From a virus, in IMG/VR virus record IMGVR_UViG_3300037264_001113, positions 1-40,710 of that record: a stretch of 40,710 bases of DNA, one strand, 5' to 3'. Positions 22,422 through 30,108 of this stretch are shown piece by piece. The position numbers and the translations under genes were made by a program. Position 1 is the stretch's first letter. Every line of letters starts with the position of its first letter. Below the pieces are notes generated by a model. The model was not told where the DNA came from and made no database searches. It worked only from the letters and a program-made list of their open reading frames with translations.

Positions 22422-23159
22422 CGTTCGCTTTTCCTCCTGATTTTTTTCGGATTCCACCAGCCCTAAAACCTTTCCTTCCCGGGCTGGGCGCGTTACCATG
22501 TCGACCCGCGGAAGTTGCGTAACAGACCGAACATATTCGACACGCATCGATGCGCCGTCGACATCGACGTCGGCCGGGGCAATGTCCCCGCCGCCGTTGA
22601 TGCTGAATCCGGCGTATACTTCCGTCAGCCCTGGGAAGTCGGCCGCGTACTTCATGCAATGATTCGCCTTTCCCATCGCTTGCTTCCCGGCTTCGGTGTC
22701 GTCACATACCAGCGTCGCCTGAACCGCAAGCTTCCCCTCTACTTCGACGACGATCCCGTCCTTCCAGTACCCGCATTCGGCCCAGAGATTCCCTTCAGGC
22801 TGGTTCGTCGATTCGGTCTTCGTCGGATGATTGATGAAACATTTCGCCCCGTTAATCAGTCGGCCGATGTCCTGGATGGACTGGGGTCCGTAGAAGTGCA
22901 TATCGACCCGATTTCCTAGCCCTTCGCGAATGATCTGACAACGGACGTTCCGGGGTCCGCCGTCTGGGGAGTTCGCCGGGGCGTCGGCGGCTTCCAGGAT
23001 GCGGGCGCCGCTGGTGGTTTCCCGGATCGACTCGCTGGTCGTCTTCACGCCGGGACGAAGAACCGCGGCGTTCGCGCTGGCCGGGGCGGATTCCGCCGCT
23101 TCAGCTTCCGCTTTTTCCTTCGCCTTCCGCTTCGCTTCGTCTTCCTCGGCCTTCGTCAT
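21813..23159 (-). CDS. Prohead protease fused to scaffold, 448 aa
   Basis: Residues 1-60 are a charged Lys/Glu/Ala tail. Residues about 60-245 form the likely protease: CQIIREGLGNRVDMHFYG, KCFINHPTKTES (His candidate), GLTEVYAGFSINGGG (Ser candidate) and VEYVRSVTQLPRVDMVTRPA. The order H ... S ... ending in VDxVTxPA is that of phage prohead serine peptidases. Residues about 247-448 are the scaffold part also made from an internal start. AGGGGG precedes the ATG. The protease is expected to cut the scaffold during head maturation. Confidence 0.75.
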   Translation of the reverse strand: MTKAEEDEAKRKAKEKAEAEAAESAPASANAAVLRPGVKTTSESIRETTSGARILEAADAPANSPDGGPRNVRCQIIREGLGNRVDMHFYGPQSIQDIGRLINGAKCFINHPTKTESTNQPEGNLWAECGYWKDGIVVEVEGKLAVQATLVCDDTEAGKQAMGKANHCMKYAADFPGLTEVYAGFSINGGGDIAPADVDVDGASMRVEYVRSVTQLPRVDMVTRPAREGKVLGLVESEKNQEEKRTMMKTMIEAMSKYFAGLKLLASAKPDVQAIGKIVEEGEAAVAAMKTKAEEDEAAEAAAKAANGEEVPPAHAEPDGDEPAPGAKPGAVSQVRIKHEETRTTRQADVARIADLEKKLAEANAKIALTESKKDIEAAGISESLTPEMLSAITDPAARVAVFAIAKKLHESNPFGIGNPARSANGTGGAGSANAFVDGLADRLNRRG

Positions 23160-23165
23160 CCGGTC

Positions 23166-23227
23166 CCCCTAAAAAGAAAAACGCAAGCTTGCCCGGGGTC
23201 GCTTGACCTTTCGGCACAGCTTGCGTT
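23166..23227 (-). terminator. Rho-independent-type terminator
   Basis: On the minus strand AACGCAAGCT pairs with AGCTTGCGTT over ten bases (extended by TGCC/GGCA), and the 3' arm runs into TTTTTCTTTTT. The loop contains a further small hairpin, GGTC-AAGC-GACC. It stands just before the prohead protease gene, so it may lower or condition expression of the head genes. Confidence 0.75.
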
Positions 23228-23279
23228 CTTCAGTCTTCAGATTTCGGTTTTGTCGTCCCGGGGGATTTCGCCCCCGTGC
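23171..23279 (-). ncRNA. Candidate small RNA or leader between promoter and terminator
   Basis: A promoter-like element at 23286-23313 would start a transcript near 23279 that reaches the terminator after about 108 bases without any gene. It would hold a hairpin (GGGGG-CGAAAT-CCCCC, about 23259-23275) and the terminator stem with an inner hairpin. No known RNA family is recognised. It might also be an attenuator for the head operon. Confidence 0.35.
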
Positions 23280-23285
23280 CTTGAA

Positions 23286-23313
23286 GTTACAGGTCCGCGG
23301 CCTTACCTGTCAA
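23286..23313 (-). promoter_or_regulatory. Promoter-like element before the head genes
   Basis: TTGACA (23313-23308) and TGTAAC (23291-23286) are 16 bases apart on the minus strand. The -35 box overlaps the stop region of the 70-residue gene. The string TTGACAGGTAAG also occurs at 29940-29929, without a matching -10 box there. Confidence 0.45.
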
Positions 23314-23515
23314 GCGGGTTCCGCCGGATGTCCTTGTTCCCGCATCGACAACAGGAAAACCAGTCCCATGTCGGCGTTATGTAATTGCCGACTTTCCTGT
23401 ATTTGTGCAATCCCAGCCAGCAGAAAACGCGCCCCGGGCTTTCGTCGGTTGCTATGTTCAGGGCGATCCATCCGATCATAAGCGCCAGCCCGATCGACCC
23501 GATCTTCACGACCAT
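23303..23515 (-). CDS. Small membrane/zinc-motif protein, 70 aa
   Basis: An N-terminal membrane helix (GSIGLALMIGWIALNIAT, about residues 6-23) is followed by a Cys-rich tail: VFCWLGLHKYRKVG, then WFSCCRCGNKD. The CWLGLHKW-like motif plus a C-terminal CxxC pair is common in short phage proteins of unknown function and suggests zinc binding. The start shares one base with the upstream stop (TGATG). Last gene before the promoter-terminator pair near 23.2 kb. Confidence 0.55.
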   Translation of the reverse strand: MVVKIGSIGLALMIGWIALNIATDESPGRVFCWLGLHKYRKVGNYITPTWDWFSCCRCGNKDIRRNPLDR

Positions 23516-23706
23516 CAGTCCGCGCTGGGCTTCTGGTGGTCGATCCGCGTTACGTTTCCGGTCCTGTTGTCTAGGATCGTTTCCCGCTTGATCGGAGTAC
23601 CGGGCGAAAGGAAGGCGCGTTCGCCGGGTTCAAGGTGAATCTTCACCGTATCGGCCCCGGCTTCGACGACCGTATATCCGAACACCCACAACAGGAATTT
23701 AATCAC
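23515..23706 (-). CDS. Small membrane-associated protein, 63 aa
   Basis: The GTG at 23706 is set by GGAAGGGGG. The protein opens with a short hydrophobic segment (IKFLLWVFGYTVVE), then a beta-rich charged part (DTVKIHLEPGERAFLSPGTP). One membrane helix or signal anchor is likely. Coupled to both neighbours by overlaps. Family not recognised. Confidence 0.5.
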   Translation of the reverse strand: MIKFLLWVFGYTVVEAGADTVKIHLEPGERAFLSPGTPIKRETILDNRTGNVTRIDHQKPSAD

Positions 23707-23908
23707 GAAGAACCCCCTTCCCCTGGGGAAGCGCCAGGGCCGCATTCGTGAACATCGAAGCGCAAATTTCGGTAATCTTCATGTTCACGATCCGCCCGTT
23801 TCGCTTGTTTACTTCGAAATCTGAATCGGGCTTCGACATCCGGATAAGCGACAGAAGCCTGACTTCATCAACGGACAGCGTCGCCTGAATATCCTTCGCG
23901 TCGCTCAT
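23699..23908 (-). CDS. Small soluble protein, 69 aa
   Basis: ATGA overlap sets the start (MSDAKDIQATLSVDEVRLLS). The helical 10-30 region and the strand FEVNKRNGRIVNMKITEICA suggest a compact alpha-beta protein. Helical N-part LSVDEVRLLSLIRM could bind DNA or protein. It overlaps the next gene's GTG start by eight bases. No family is recognised; it sits in a block of small genes between portal and protease. Confidence 0.5.
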   Translation of the reverse strand: MSDAKDIQATLSVDEVRLLSLIRMSKPDSDFEVNKRNGRIVNMKITEICASMFTNAALALPQGKGVLRD

Positions 23909-24435
23909 GCGTCGTGTTTGTAGTGGGTCGCGTAATGCTTCCGCGGATCGACCCCGGAAATCGCGCCCGGGATCATCTTGATTACAACGATTCCTTCCCG
24001 GGTCCATCGTGTCGTCGCATTGACTTCGGTCAGTTCGTACTTCCAATCGTGACACCATGTCCGGATGTGTCCGTCGACTTTCAGGGCCAGCCGGATGAAC
24101 CAGGGCAGACGAACGAACGACCGGATCCGCCAGTATCGACTCTTAAAAGCGTTCGGACCGGCCGGAAGCCGGGGATCGTACCGCTGGGGCGAAATCGGGT
24201 CGCCCATTTTCGTTGTCACCTTGAAGGTCAGTATCCAGGCGGACCGCCATCCGACAGGGCCGATCTTGATATTCTCCCCGTCCAGCCCGTAAAGACAGCC
24301 CCACAGCGACAGGTAATCGGCGATCCCGTAGAAGATGCGGGCGATGTTTTCGGAATACGAAAACGGGTCATATGAACCCGGTTCGAAAGCCAGGCGCGTG
24401 TCGCGTACGGCGGTTACGCCGGGGTCTTCGGACAC
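23905..24435 (-). CDS. Unknown protein between portal and head genes, 176 aa
   Basis: A 176-residue protein starting at GTG (24435) right after the previous stop. It is Trp- and Tyr-rich (ADYLSLWGCLYGLDGENIKI, VGWRSAWILTFKVTTKMGDP, RLPWFIRLALKVDGHIRTW) with alternating strands. No signal peptide or zinc motif. I do not recognise it. The conserved aromatic residues suggest a folded enzyme-like or structural domain. Confidence 0.5.
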   Translation of the reverse strand: MSEDPGVTAVRDTRLAFEPGSYDPFSYSENIARIFYGIADYLSLWGCLYGLDGENIKIGPVGWRSAWILTFKVTTKMGDPISPQRYDPRLPAGPNAFKSRYWRIRSFVRLPWFIRLALKVDGHIRTWCHDWKYELTEVNATTRWTREGIVVIKMIPGAISGVDPRKHYATHYKHDA

Positions 24436-24621
24436 TTATGTCTGTCGCCGGCTGATGCTGTCGATAAGAACAGCGCCTTCGGTCATCGCCTGGTCGACGG
24501 TGATCGTTCCGGCGATCTGCCTGTTCCAGATTTCCGAAAACGATTCGATATCCTGGGTCGTGACCTTTTCATTGTTCGCGAAAAGCACCCCCGCCGCCAC
24601 AATTGCTTGCTCGTACGTCAT
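24436..24621 (-). CDS. Small helical protein, 61 aa
   Basis: Start MTYEQAIVAAGVLFANNEKV follows GGGGG. The helices and the closing EIWNRQIAGTITVDQAMTEG faintly recall VbhA-type antitoxin helices, but no toxin is visible beside it, so this is only a resemblance. Its first bases (GGGGGACGATATGACGTACG) are repeated before the 44-residue ORF upstream, showing that a tandem duplication used this start. Confidence 0.5.
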   Translation of the reverse strand: MTYEQAIVAAGVLFANNEKVTTQDIESFSEIWNRQIAGTITVDQAMTEGAVLIDSISRRQT

Positions 24622-24631
24622 ATCGTCCCCC

Positions 24632-24766
24632 TTATTTTCTTCCCGCGTTTTCGTCTTGCGTTCCCATGTCGGACGGTACTGATTCAAGCCGGAGAATCCC
24701 TTGTTCTTCTTCGGAAAGAATCTGGGCCTGTTCGGTGTCGAAGTCGAATTCTAGCTCGTACGTCAT
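24632..24766 (-). CDS. Chimeric 44-aa ORF from a duplicated portal tail
   Basis: The first codons (MTYE) and ribosome site copy the start of the 61-residue gene. From residue 6 on (EFDFDTEQAQILSEEEQGIL) it repeats the C-terminus of the portal protein, with a 54-base deletion near the end, finishing in the same NAGRK. It arose by tandem duplication of about 145 bases. It is translatable, and would give a free copy of the portal's acidic tail; function unknown. Confidence 0.6.
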   Translation of the reverse strand: MTYELEFDFDTEQAQILSEEEQGILRLESVPSDMGTQDENAGRK

Positions 24767-24961
24767 ATCGTCCCCCTTATTTTCTTCCCGCGTTGTCGCG
24801 GTATTTGTTGTCGGCCCGATCAGTACCATCCGGCCTAGAGCTATCCATATTGGTTTCGTCTTGCGTTCCCATGTCGGACGGTACTGATTCAAGCCGCCGA
24901 ATCCCTTGTTCTTCTTCGGAAAGAATCTGGGCCTGTTCGGTGTCGAAGTCGAACTGATGAT
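24632..24961. repeat. Tandem duplication of the portal C-terminus
   Basis: Positions 24632-24766 repeat 24777-24956 (less a 54-base stretch). The junction sequence with GACGATATGACGTACGAG occurs at 24609 and again at 24754. Divergence between copies is only a few bases, so the event is recent. Confidence 0.8.
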
Positions 24962-26780
24962 CGTCCATCAGCGCCGCGATCCGGCTTCCGACGGTACGAA
25001 GCGAATATATGCCCGCGGCCAAACAGGTCAGCCAGTTCTTTATTTCCTCCGTCTTATTCGCCGGTTCGATCTGGGGCATGACGACTTCAAAGCGTTCGTC
25101 AAGTTTTTCCTGGTACTGTCCGCCGGTTGCGATTATTCCGATCAGCGCGATCGCGTCCCCGAACCTTCCTGCGACGACCGCGCACATGATCGCGGATACC
25201 GTCGCCTTCTTCGGTTGGAATAGCGATACCGCGTGCGTCGCCTTCAGGTACACGATCAGCCGCTTCACTTGCCAGCTTACGACTTCGCGAATCATCTGTT
25301 GACGCTGTTCGAAGAACTTCGCGGCCGGTTCGCCGCGAACCAGGGCGGTCGCCCGCGTACCCGTTCCGGATACTCCCAGATATTCCGGGGGAAGGTTCAG
25401 GCTGGTCGCGATTACGGCTAGCAGGGTTTCCCCGGTTTTATCCTGGGCCTGTACCCCGCCGCCCTCGTTCTGGATAAGCGACGGAACGACGGCGTTGTTA
25501 GTGAACCACGACGACCCGGGCGGGGGTACGGTTGAAAATTCCACGTTTTCCCGAAGCGCCTGAACGTCAGCCGGCGACCCGTTGACGTTCCACCATACGA
25601 CAAAAGCGTTCCGAATCTGGGCGTTGATGACCGCGGCGTTCAGCCAGTCCCGGAACCGCTTCGCGTACCCCAGGACCGCCAGCAAGTCCGACCGTCCCCG
25701 CTTTTCCCCGGCCGTATTGTTAACCCGAACCTGAAGCCATTGTTCGGGCGGAACCTGTTCGACGACGTATTCCATCATCGACGGCATCTTTTGCTTTGAG
25801 TCCGCCGACAGCGGAAGCTGGTACTGGGTCGGAAACTGGCGGTAAGCATAGTAAACTTTTTCGATGTCCCGGGGATCGGTGACTACTTCCCAGACCGTTG
25901 TCGCGTCCCACAACTTGAATTCGGGCGGTCCGAACTTTCCGCCCGGATCCCAGATGAACGATTCCCCGATTACGCAAGCGTCGCGATACATCATCCTCAG
26001 CTTGTCCTGGTACGTCACCCCGGACACGCCGACGGATTCGGTCCATTTGTCCCATGCGTCCTGAAGCCCCTGATTATTCAGCGTAACTTTGACGCCGTCC
26101 GCCAGCGTGAACCCGACGATCGCATTGATCGCCGCCTTCAGGACTGGATTGTGATGATATTCCCAGTATGCCTTCGAAGCCTGATCCAGGAAGTCGAACA
26201 TATAAAGCTGGCGGTTATACGGACCCATCATCAACGGATGATATTCGTCGTTCGCGCCCAGCGCCCCGCCGCCCGTCGACTGGTCTGAACCGTTCTGGAA
26301 GTAGTCGATTTCGTCTTCGGTCATCGCCGCTTCTTTCAGCGCTCGACCGGACAGGCGGACCCCGTACGCTTCCGCGAACTTCTGCCCCTTGTATGATTCC
26401 GATTTCCTTACCGCGTCCAAGGCCGGCCATCCGGCCACATTGACGACCTTCATGTCCGGCGCCGGCTTCCCGGATAAAAGCTGTTTGATCGTTTCTCTCA
26501 ATCCGCCCTCGTTCTGAACGACCAGGGACGCCGTGATCCGCGTTTGTTTTCCGTCGACTGTTCGGGGGATCGAAAACCTTTTCGCGAAGTCCGGGTATGA
26601 AATGCGGCTTAATTCGTATTTGGCGTCGGGGTTGTATGAGTCGATTGAATCCTGAACGTAACTGTTCGTCTTAATGGTCTGCGCGGCGGGCTTGACATTG
26701 CCTTCCTGCCCGGGGGTTTCGAAGACAGGCTTCCCGCCGACGTTCCGGATCAGCGTTTCCTTCCCCTTCGTTCGCTTCAT
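24777..26780 (-). CDS. Portal protein, 667 aa
   Basis: It forms the ring at the head vertex through which DNA passes. The conserved part begins near residue 195 (YMFDFLDQASKAYWEYHHNP) and runs through DACVIGESFIWDPGGKFGPP, YRQFPTQYQLPLS and SLNLPPEYLGVSGTGTRATA to RQQMIREVVSWQVKRLIVYL. An extra 180 or so residues precede it (SIDSYNPDAKYELSRISYPD), a long N-terminal arm. The acidic C-terminal tail has been duplicated downstream. Flanked by the MuF-like gene, as usual. Start chosen at the ATG after AAAGGCG. Confidence 0.8.
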   Translation of the reverse strand: MKRTKGKETLIRNVGGKPVFETPGQEGNVKPAAQTIKTNSYVQDSIDSYNPDAKYELSRISYPDFAKRFSIPRTVDGKQTRITASLVVQNEGGLRETIKQLLSGKPAPDMKVVNVAGWPALDAVRKSESYKGQKFAEAYGVRLSGRALKEAAMTEDEIDYFQNGSDQSTGGGALGANDEYHPLMMGPYNRQLYMFDFLDQASKAYWEYHHNPVLKAAINAIVGFTLADGVKVTLNNQGLQDAWDKWTESVGVSGVTYQDKLRMMYRDACVIGESFIWDPGGKFGPPEFKLWDATTVWEVVTDPRDIEKVYYAYRQFPTQYQLPLSADSKQKMPSMMEYVVEQVPPEQWLQVRVNNTAGEKRGRSDLLAVLGYAKRFRDWLNAAVINAQIRNAFVVWWNVNGSPADVQALRENVEFSTVPPPGSSWFTNNAVVPSLIQNEGGGVQAQDKTGETLLAVIATSLNLPPEYLGVSGTGTRATALVRGEPAAKFFEQRQQMIREVVSWQVKRLIVYLKATHAVSLFQPKKATVSAIMCAVVAGRFGDAIALIGIIATGGQYQEKLDERFEVVMPQIEPANKTEEIKNWLTCLAAGIYSLRTVGSRIAALMDDHQFDFDTEQAQILSEEEQGIRRLESVPSDMGTQDETNMDSSRPDGTDRADNKYRDNAGRK

Positions 26781-26795
26781 CGCCTTTATAATACC

Positions 26796-27797
26796 CTAGC
26801 GTGTCAAGCTCTGTTGCCAGCGATCGAAAGACACCCGAACGATCGCCATCGGTTCGTTCGTTGCGGGATCCCGGGCGACCATGTCCCCGGGGTCCGCGGA
26901 AGGTTCCGCATATTCCCCGGCAAGCTTTTTCCACGATTTCGCCATGTGTTTCCACCAGCATCGACAGCGGGGATGGGCCGGGATGTCGTAAACGGCATCG
27001 GCAAACGCCTTCCCTTCCTGGGACCGGCAGATGGGACAGACCCGTTCGTCGTCCATCGTCTGCCAGTACCGTTCGTCGATCAGCCCGCCCCAGTCGGCGA
27101 CGAACTGGTCGTCGGCGTCCGCGATCGCGACCTGAACTTCCGTCGAAATCAGGCGCTTCATAACCGCGGTGATATCCAGCGGTCCGGCCTTCGCGTTTGC
27201 GATGCGGGCCGCGGCCTGGTCGGGCGTGTCCCCGGTCATCGCCCCGATCGTCATCCCGGCGAACGCTGAAGCGCCCCAAGCCTTCAGGTATGAATCAAGG
27301 CGCGACTCCGGGGACGCGACGGGCTTCCCGGCCTGGTCGTGATCCTGGGCGCCCGCGGGCGCGTCGGTGAACCACGATTCCCGAACGCCGATGTTACGCC
27401 GCGGCCGACTGGTCGGATGGTATTCGGTCGATCGCTTCGGCCGAACGACTATATTCGGCGGGGTCGTCTGGTCCAGTACCCAATGATCCAGAAGGAATTG
27501 ATAACGGAACGCTTGCCAGCAGGCCGTATTTAGGCATCGAATCGCGTACTGTCGGAAAACCTTTACCGCGTTCCCTGCGAAGAAGTTTATTTCGTTCTTC
27601 GTCGCCTGGGCGACAGCCGGGGATTCGCCGGCGTGTTTCAAAGCCCACGACCCGGCGGCGTACGCCGCGATCGCGCCGACCGTGTCGCGCCAGGTGTCGA
27701 TGATCAGTCGGGTCGCGGGAAATTCGACGCGATTCCGAAGAATCTTCTTCGCTTCCATCGACAGGGCAAGCGCCGCCTGGGACTGGTTAATCGTCAT
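26796..27797 (-). CDS. Phage Mu F-like head morphogenesis protein, 333 aa
   Basis: A minor head protein carried in the capsid. The signature lies near the C-terminus: TMDDERVCPICRSQEGKAFA, then YDIPAHPRCRCWWKHM; the CxxC and the CxC pair are typical zinc ligands of MuF proteins. Residues 1-200 are mostly helical. The gene overlaps the large terminase by 11 bases and precedes the portal in the operon, the normal association. No fused toxin domain is visible. Confidence 0.8.
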   Translation of the reverse strand: MTINQSQAALALSMEAKKILRNRVEFPATRLIIDTWRDTVGAIAAYAAGSWALKHAGESPAVAQATKNEINFFAGNAVKVFRQYAIRCLNTACWQAFRYQFLLDHWVLDQTTPPNIVVRPKRSTEYHPTSRPRRNIGVRESWFTDAPAGAQDHDQAGKPVASPESRLDSYLKAWGASAFAGMTIGAMTGDTPDQAAARIANAKAGPLDITAVMKRLISTEVQVAIADADDQFVADWGGLIDERYWQTMDDERVCPICRSQEGKAFADAVYDIPAHPRCRCWWKHMAKSWKKLAGEYAEPSADPGDMVARDPATNEPMAIVRVSFDRWQQSLTR

Positions 27798-29307
27798 ACC
27801 TGGGGATCCACGCCGACCCGCCCCGCTTGTGTGCGACCCGGCCGGCGCCGCGGATGACGTTCTCGTTCCCCGATATAAGCACGGGATCAGTATCCCCGTT
27901 CCGAATCAAATGTTCAAGGGCGTCCGCACAATCGACCGTGTCGCCCGGGAAGTCCTGTATTTCTCGGGCCAGTTCTTCGTTCCCTTCGTCCCGTAACTTG
28001 ATCTTGTGATTGCTCATGGGCGGGTTCAGGGTCGACGTGATCCGGCTTATTTTCTCCCGTGTCGTCTTCTTCTTCTTCCCGCCCGACATATATTCGACCA
28101 TGATCGAAGAAGCTTTCAGGGGGATCGACGTCGTCTTCGTCACGATGGATTTGTATATTTTCCCGAACGCCGCTTCTTCGATGAACTGAACCGCGCATTT
28201 CCAGACCTTCTGAACGTCGACGATGTTCGCCAGGAGCGTGTCCCAGCCCCAGCGTCCGGCCCTGGTCTGAAGTATTGACCAGTCCTTGTTTTTGTGTAGT
28301 CCCCCGACCACGATCGCAGACCGGGCGCCGATCTTAAGGTCCGATTCGGTCATCGCTGGATCGATACCCGCGGCGACCTTGATGATCTCGCCGCGAACGT
28401 GCCAGACGCCGTTCGTCATTTCCATCGCGGCCGACGGGAAGTATTCCGGTTCAGGAAGAAGCCGGTCTTCCTTCCTGGACTCCTGAAGCTGGTACTGACG
28501 GGAGAATATCAGCGGCTTCATCATCGCCTTGCGGACTCTCTCCCAGGGCCAATGCTCCGCCCATTGAACTATTTTCCGATCCATATCGATAACCAGCGGC
28601 CACTTCCGGGAATACCAGCGCCCGGACTTGTCCTTCGCGACGCGGTTCGGAAGGTCGTCATTGTGATAGGTCGTATGAACCAGAACGATCGTCCCGTCCT
28701 CTCTCATCATCGGTTCAAGCGTTGAATCCAGGGCGCCCTGAAGCTTGTCGCGCTGGATCCGGGACTCGACGTGCAACGGGTCGACCGAATCGTCCACGAC
28801 GGCGAACGACAGCCGCGGCCCGGGCGGGATCGATAGGAGTCCGGACGCGCGAAGGGACGGGTTCTTCACGTCCCGGGCGCCAGCTAGAACGAACTCGTCG
28901 TCGGCCCATTTCGACCCGCGGCGGGGATTGAAGTCCCGCTTTATCAACAGGTTGCGTTCAAGTTCTTCGCGTATTTGGCGAAGGCGCATCTTCGCATCGT
29001 CATCAGACGGCCCGAAAATTCCGCCCGACTCGTCGTATTCCGCTTCGCCCTTGGTCTTCAGGAACAGCCAACAGCAAAGCCGGCGCAACGGGTATGCGAT
29101 CGCCCAGAAGGTCGACTTCGCGCTGTCGCGGTGTGCCTGAATGTTCAGCCGGTCCAGGTCGGACAGGGATAGGGCGTCCCAGTCTTCATGCATCCGGGCA
29201 TCAGGAAGCGGAAACAGGTGTTTCAGGTATCGATGGTTAAAAGCCCGCTGGGAAGCCAGGGCGTCGGCCAGGGAAGGTTCGGGAAGGCGGCGTTGCTTTC
29301 GGGCCAC
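27787..29307 (-). CDS. terL: Terminase large subunit, 506 aa
   Basis: The motor and nuclease that package DNA. The ATPase part has IQAHRDSAKSTFWAIAYPLR (residues about 55-74) as a deviant Walker A with Arg-Asp-Ser-Ala-Lys-Ser-Thr, and PRLSFAVVDDSVDPLH as Walker B. The nuclease part begins with KVAAGIDPAMTESD (catalytic Asp about 310) and closes with DFPGDTVDCADALEHLIRNG (Asp about 470). Starts at GTG 29307. Upstream is the small terminase and downstream MuF and portal. Confidence 0.85.
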   Translation of the reverse strand: MARKQRRLPEPSLADALASQRAFNHRYLKHLFPLPDARMHEDWDALSLSDLDRLNIQAHRDSAKSTFWAIAYPLRRLCCWLFLKTKGEAEYDESGGIFGPSDDDAKMRLRQIREELERNLLIKRDFNPRRGSKWADDEFVLAGARDVKNPSLRASGLLSIPPGPRLSFAVVDDSVDPLHVESRIQRDKLQGALDSTLEPMMREDGTIVLVHTTYHNDDLPNRVAKDKSGRWYSRKWPLVIDMDRKIVQWAEHWPWERVRKAMMKPLIFSRQYQLQESRKEDRLLPEPEYFPSAAMEMTNGVWHVRGEIIKVAAGIDPAMTESDLKIGARSAIVVGGLHKNKDWSILQTRAGRWGWDTLLANIVDVQKVWKCAVQFIEEAAFGKIYKSIVTKTTSIPLKASSIMVEYMSGGKKKKTTREKISRITSTLNPPMSNHKIKLRDEGNEELAREIQDFPGDTVDCADALEHLIRNGDTDPVLISGNENVIRGAGRVAHKRGGSAWIPRYDD

Positions 29308-29325
29308 GCCTTGATGATACGCCCT

Positions 29326-29892
29326 TTATTTCGGCGCTTCTATCCCCCGGGCTTTCCCGATCTGTTTCAGGAACTGCCCGACCGTTACGACCCGGGCGTT
29401 CGGCGCGTTGATCTGCACGGGCGCCGCGGCTTCCCCGCCCCGGGATTCAGCTAGGATCGCCGCGGTTTCGACCTTCACGGCCTGTTCGATTAGCTTGACG
29501 ATCGTTCCGGACAGTTCTGCCCCGACGCCGATCGCTTGAAGGGCCGCTGAATAGTCCGTTCGTTCGCCGATTTCGTCGCCGTCCTTATCGAATACGGGAA
29601 TCTTAAAGTCCGATCCCTGCACGACTTTAAGCCCCAGTTCGACCAGCTTGTTCCCGGCGTCCTGTCGCTTCCGAATCCAGTCGACGAACGTGTCGGCCTT
29701 CCGTTTGCGAAGTTCCGTCAGGATGTCCGATAAAAGGTTTTCTTCGAACCGTCGGCGGGACGCGACCCAGCCTTCCTTCGCCGCCCGATTCTTGACCGTC
29801 GTTAGGTTCACCTGGTACTTCGCCGCGATGTCGTCCAGGGTTCGAAGCTGTCCGGTTTCGTAGAGCGCCCGGATTTCCTTCCAGGGGTACAC
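29326..29892 (-). CDS. terS: Terminase small subunit, 188 aa
   Basis: It recognises phage DNA and activates the large subunit. Residues 1-45 carry a helix-turn-helix (EIRALYETGQLRTLDDIAAK, then QVNLTTVKNRAAKEGWVASR), a very common opening of small terminases. Helices of the oligomer part follow (LLSDILTELRKRKADTFVDW). GTG at 29892 follows AAGGG; a TTG at 29940 overlapping the previous stop would add 16 residues and is also possible. Confidence 0.75.
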   Translation of the reverse strand: MYPWKEIRALYETGQLRTLDDIAAKYQVNLTTVKNRAAKEGWVASRRRFEENLLSDILTELRKRKADTFVDWIRKRQDAGNKLVELGLKVVQGSDFKIPVFDKDGDEIGERTDYSAALQAIGVGAELSGTIVKLIEQAVKVETAAILAESRGGEAAAPVQINAPNARVVTVGQFLKQIGKARGIEAPK

Positions 29893-29936
29893 GGTAGCCC
29901 TTGTGTCGCCCCCTTTCAGCTTCGCAAGCTTACCTG

Positions 29937-30108
29937 TCAAGGCTTTATTGCCTTCACGATTTTCGGTTTCCGCGTCCCCGCGGCGCCGCGAAGGTAAGTC
30001 GCTTCCAGCACCCGCGCTATCCTGTCGCCGGCGCGGGGAGGGAACACGACGTTCTCGTAAACGTCGGAATAGGTGTGTCGATAAAGCCAGTTAATCAGTT
30101 TCCGCGCC
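29937..30108 (-). pseudogene. Duplicated C-terminal fragment of the 67-aa gene at 31796-31999
   Basis: The frame reads LINWLYRHTYSDVYENVVFP and on to VLEATYLRGAAG, nearly identical to the protein at 31796-31999, then ends TRKPKIVKAIKP. There is no start codon in this frame, which begins in -1 phase to the short gene at 30095-30223. It seems to be a pasted 3' end. Only a frameshift could express it. Confidence 0.65.
29968..30108. repeat. 141-bp direct repeat, copy 1 (partner 31827-31967)
   Basis: Same length and orientation as 31827-31967 with about five mismatches. Both encode the C-terminal part of a small basic protein. Homology breaks sharply at both edges. Confidence 0.9.

Noticed and set aside
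24436-24621. VbhA-type antitoxin
   Set aside because: Only a loose helix resemblance and no adjacent Fic or other toxin gene.
26777-26813. Promoter at TTGACACGCTAG before the portal gene
   Set aside because: The -35-like string matches the early promoter but no -10 box stands at 16-18 bases; TATTAT is only eight bases away. It overlaps the codons ending the MuF-like gene.
29892-29940. Second promoter at TTGACAGGTAAG before the small terminase gene
   Set aside because: No -10-like hexamer at usable spacing, unlike the same string at 23.3 kb.
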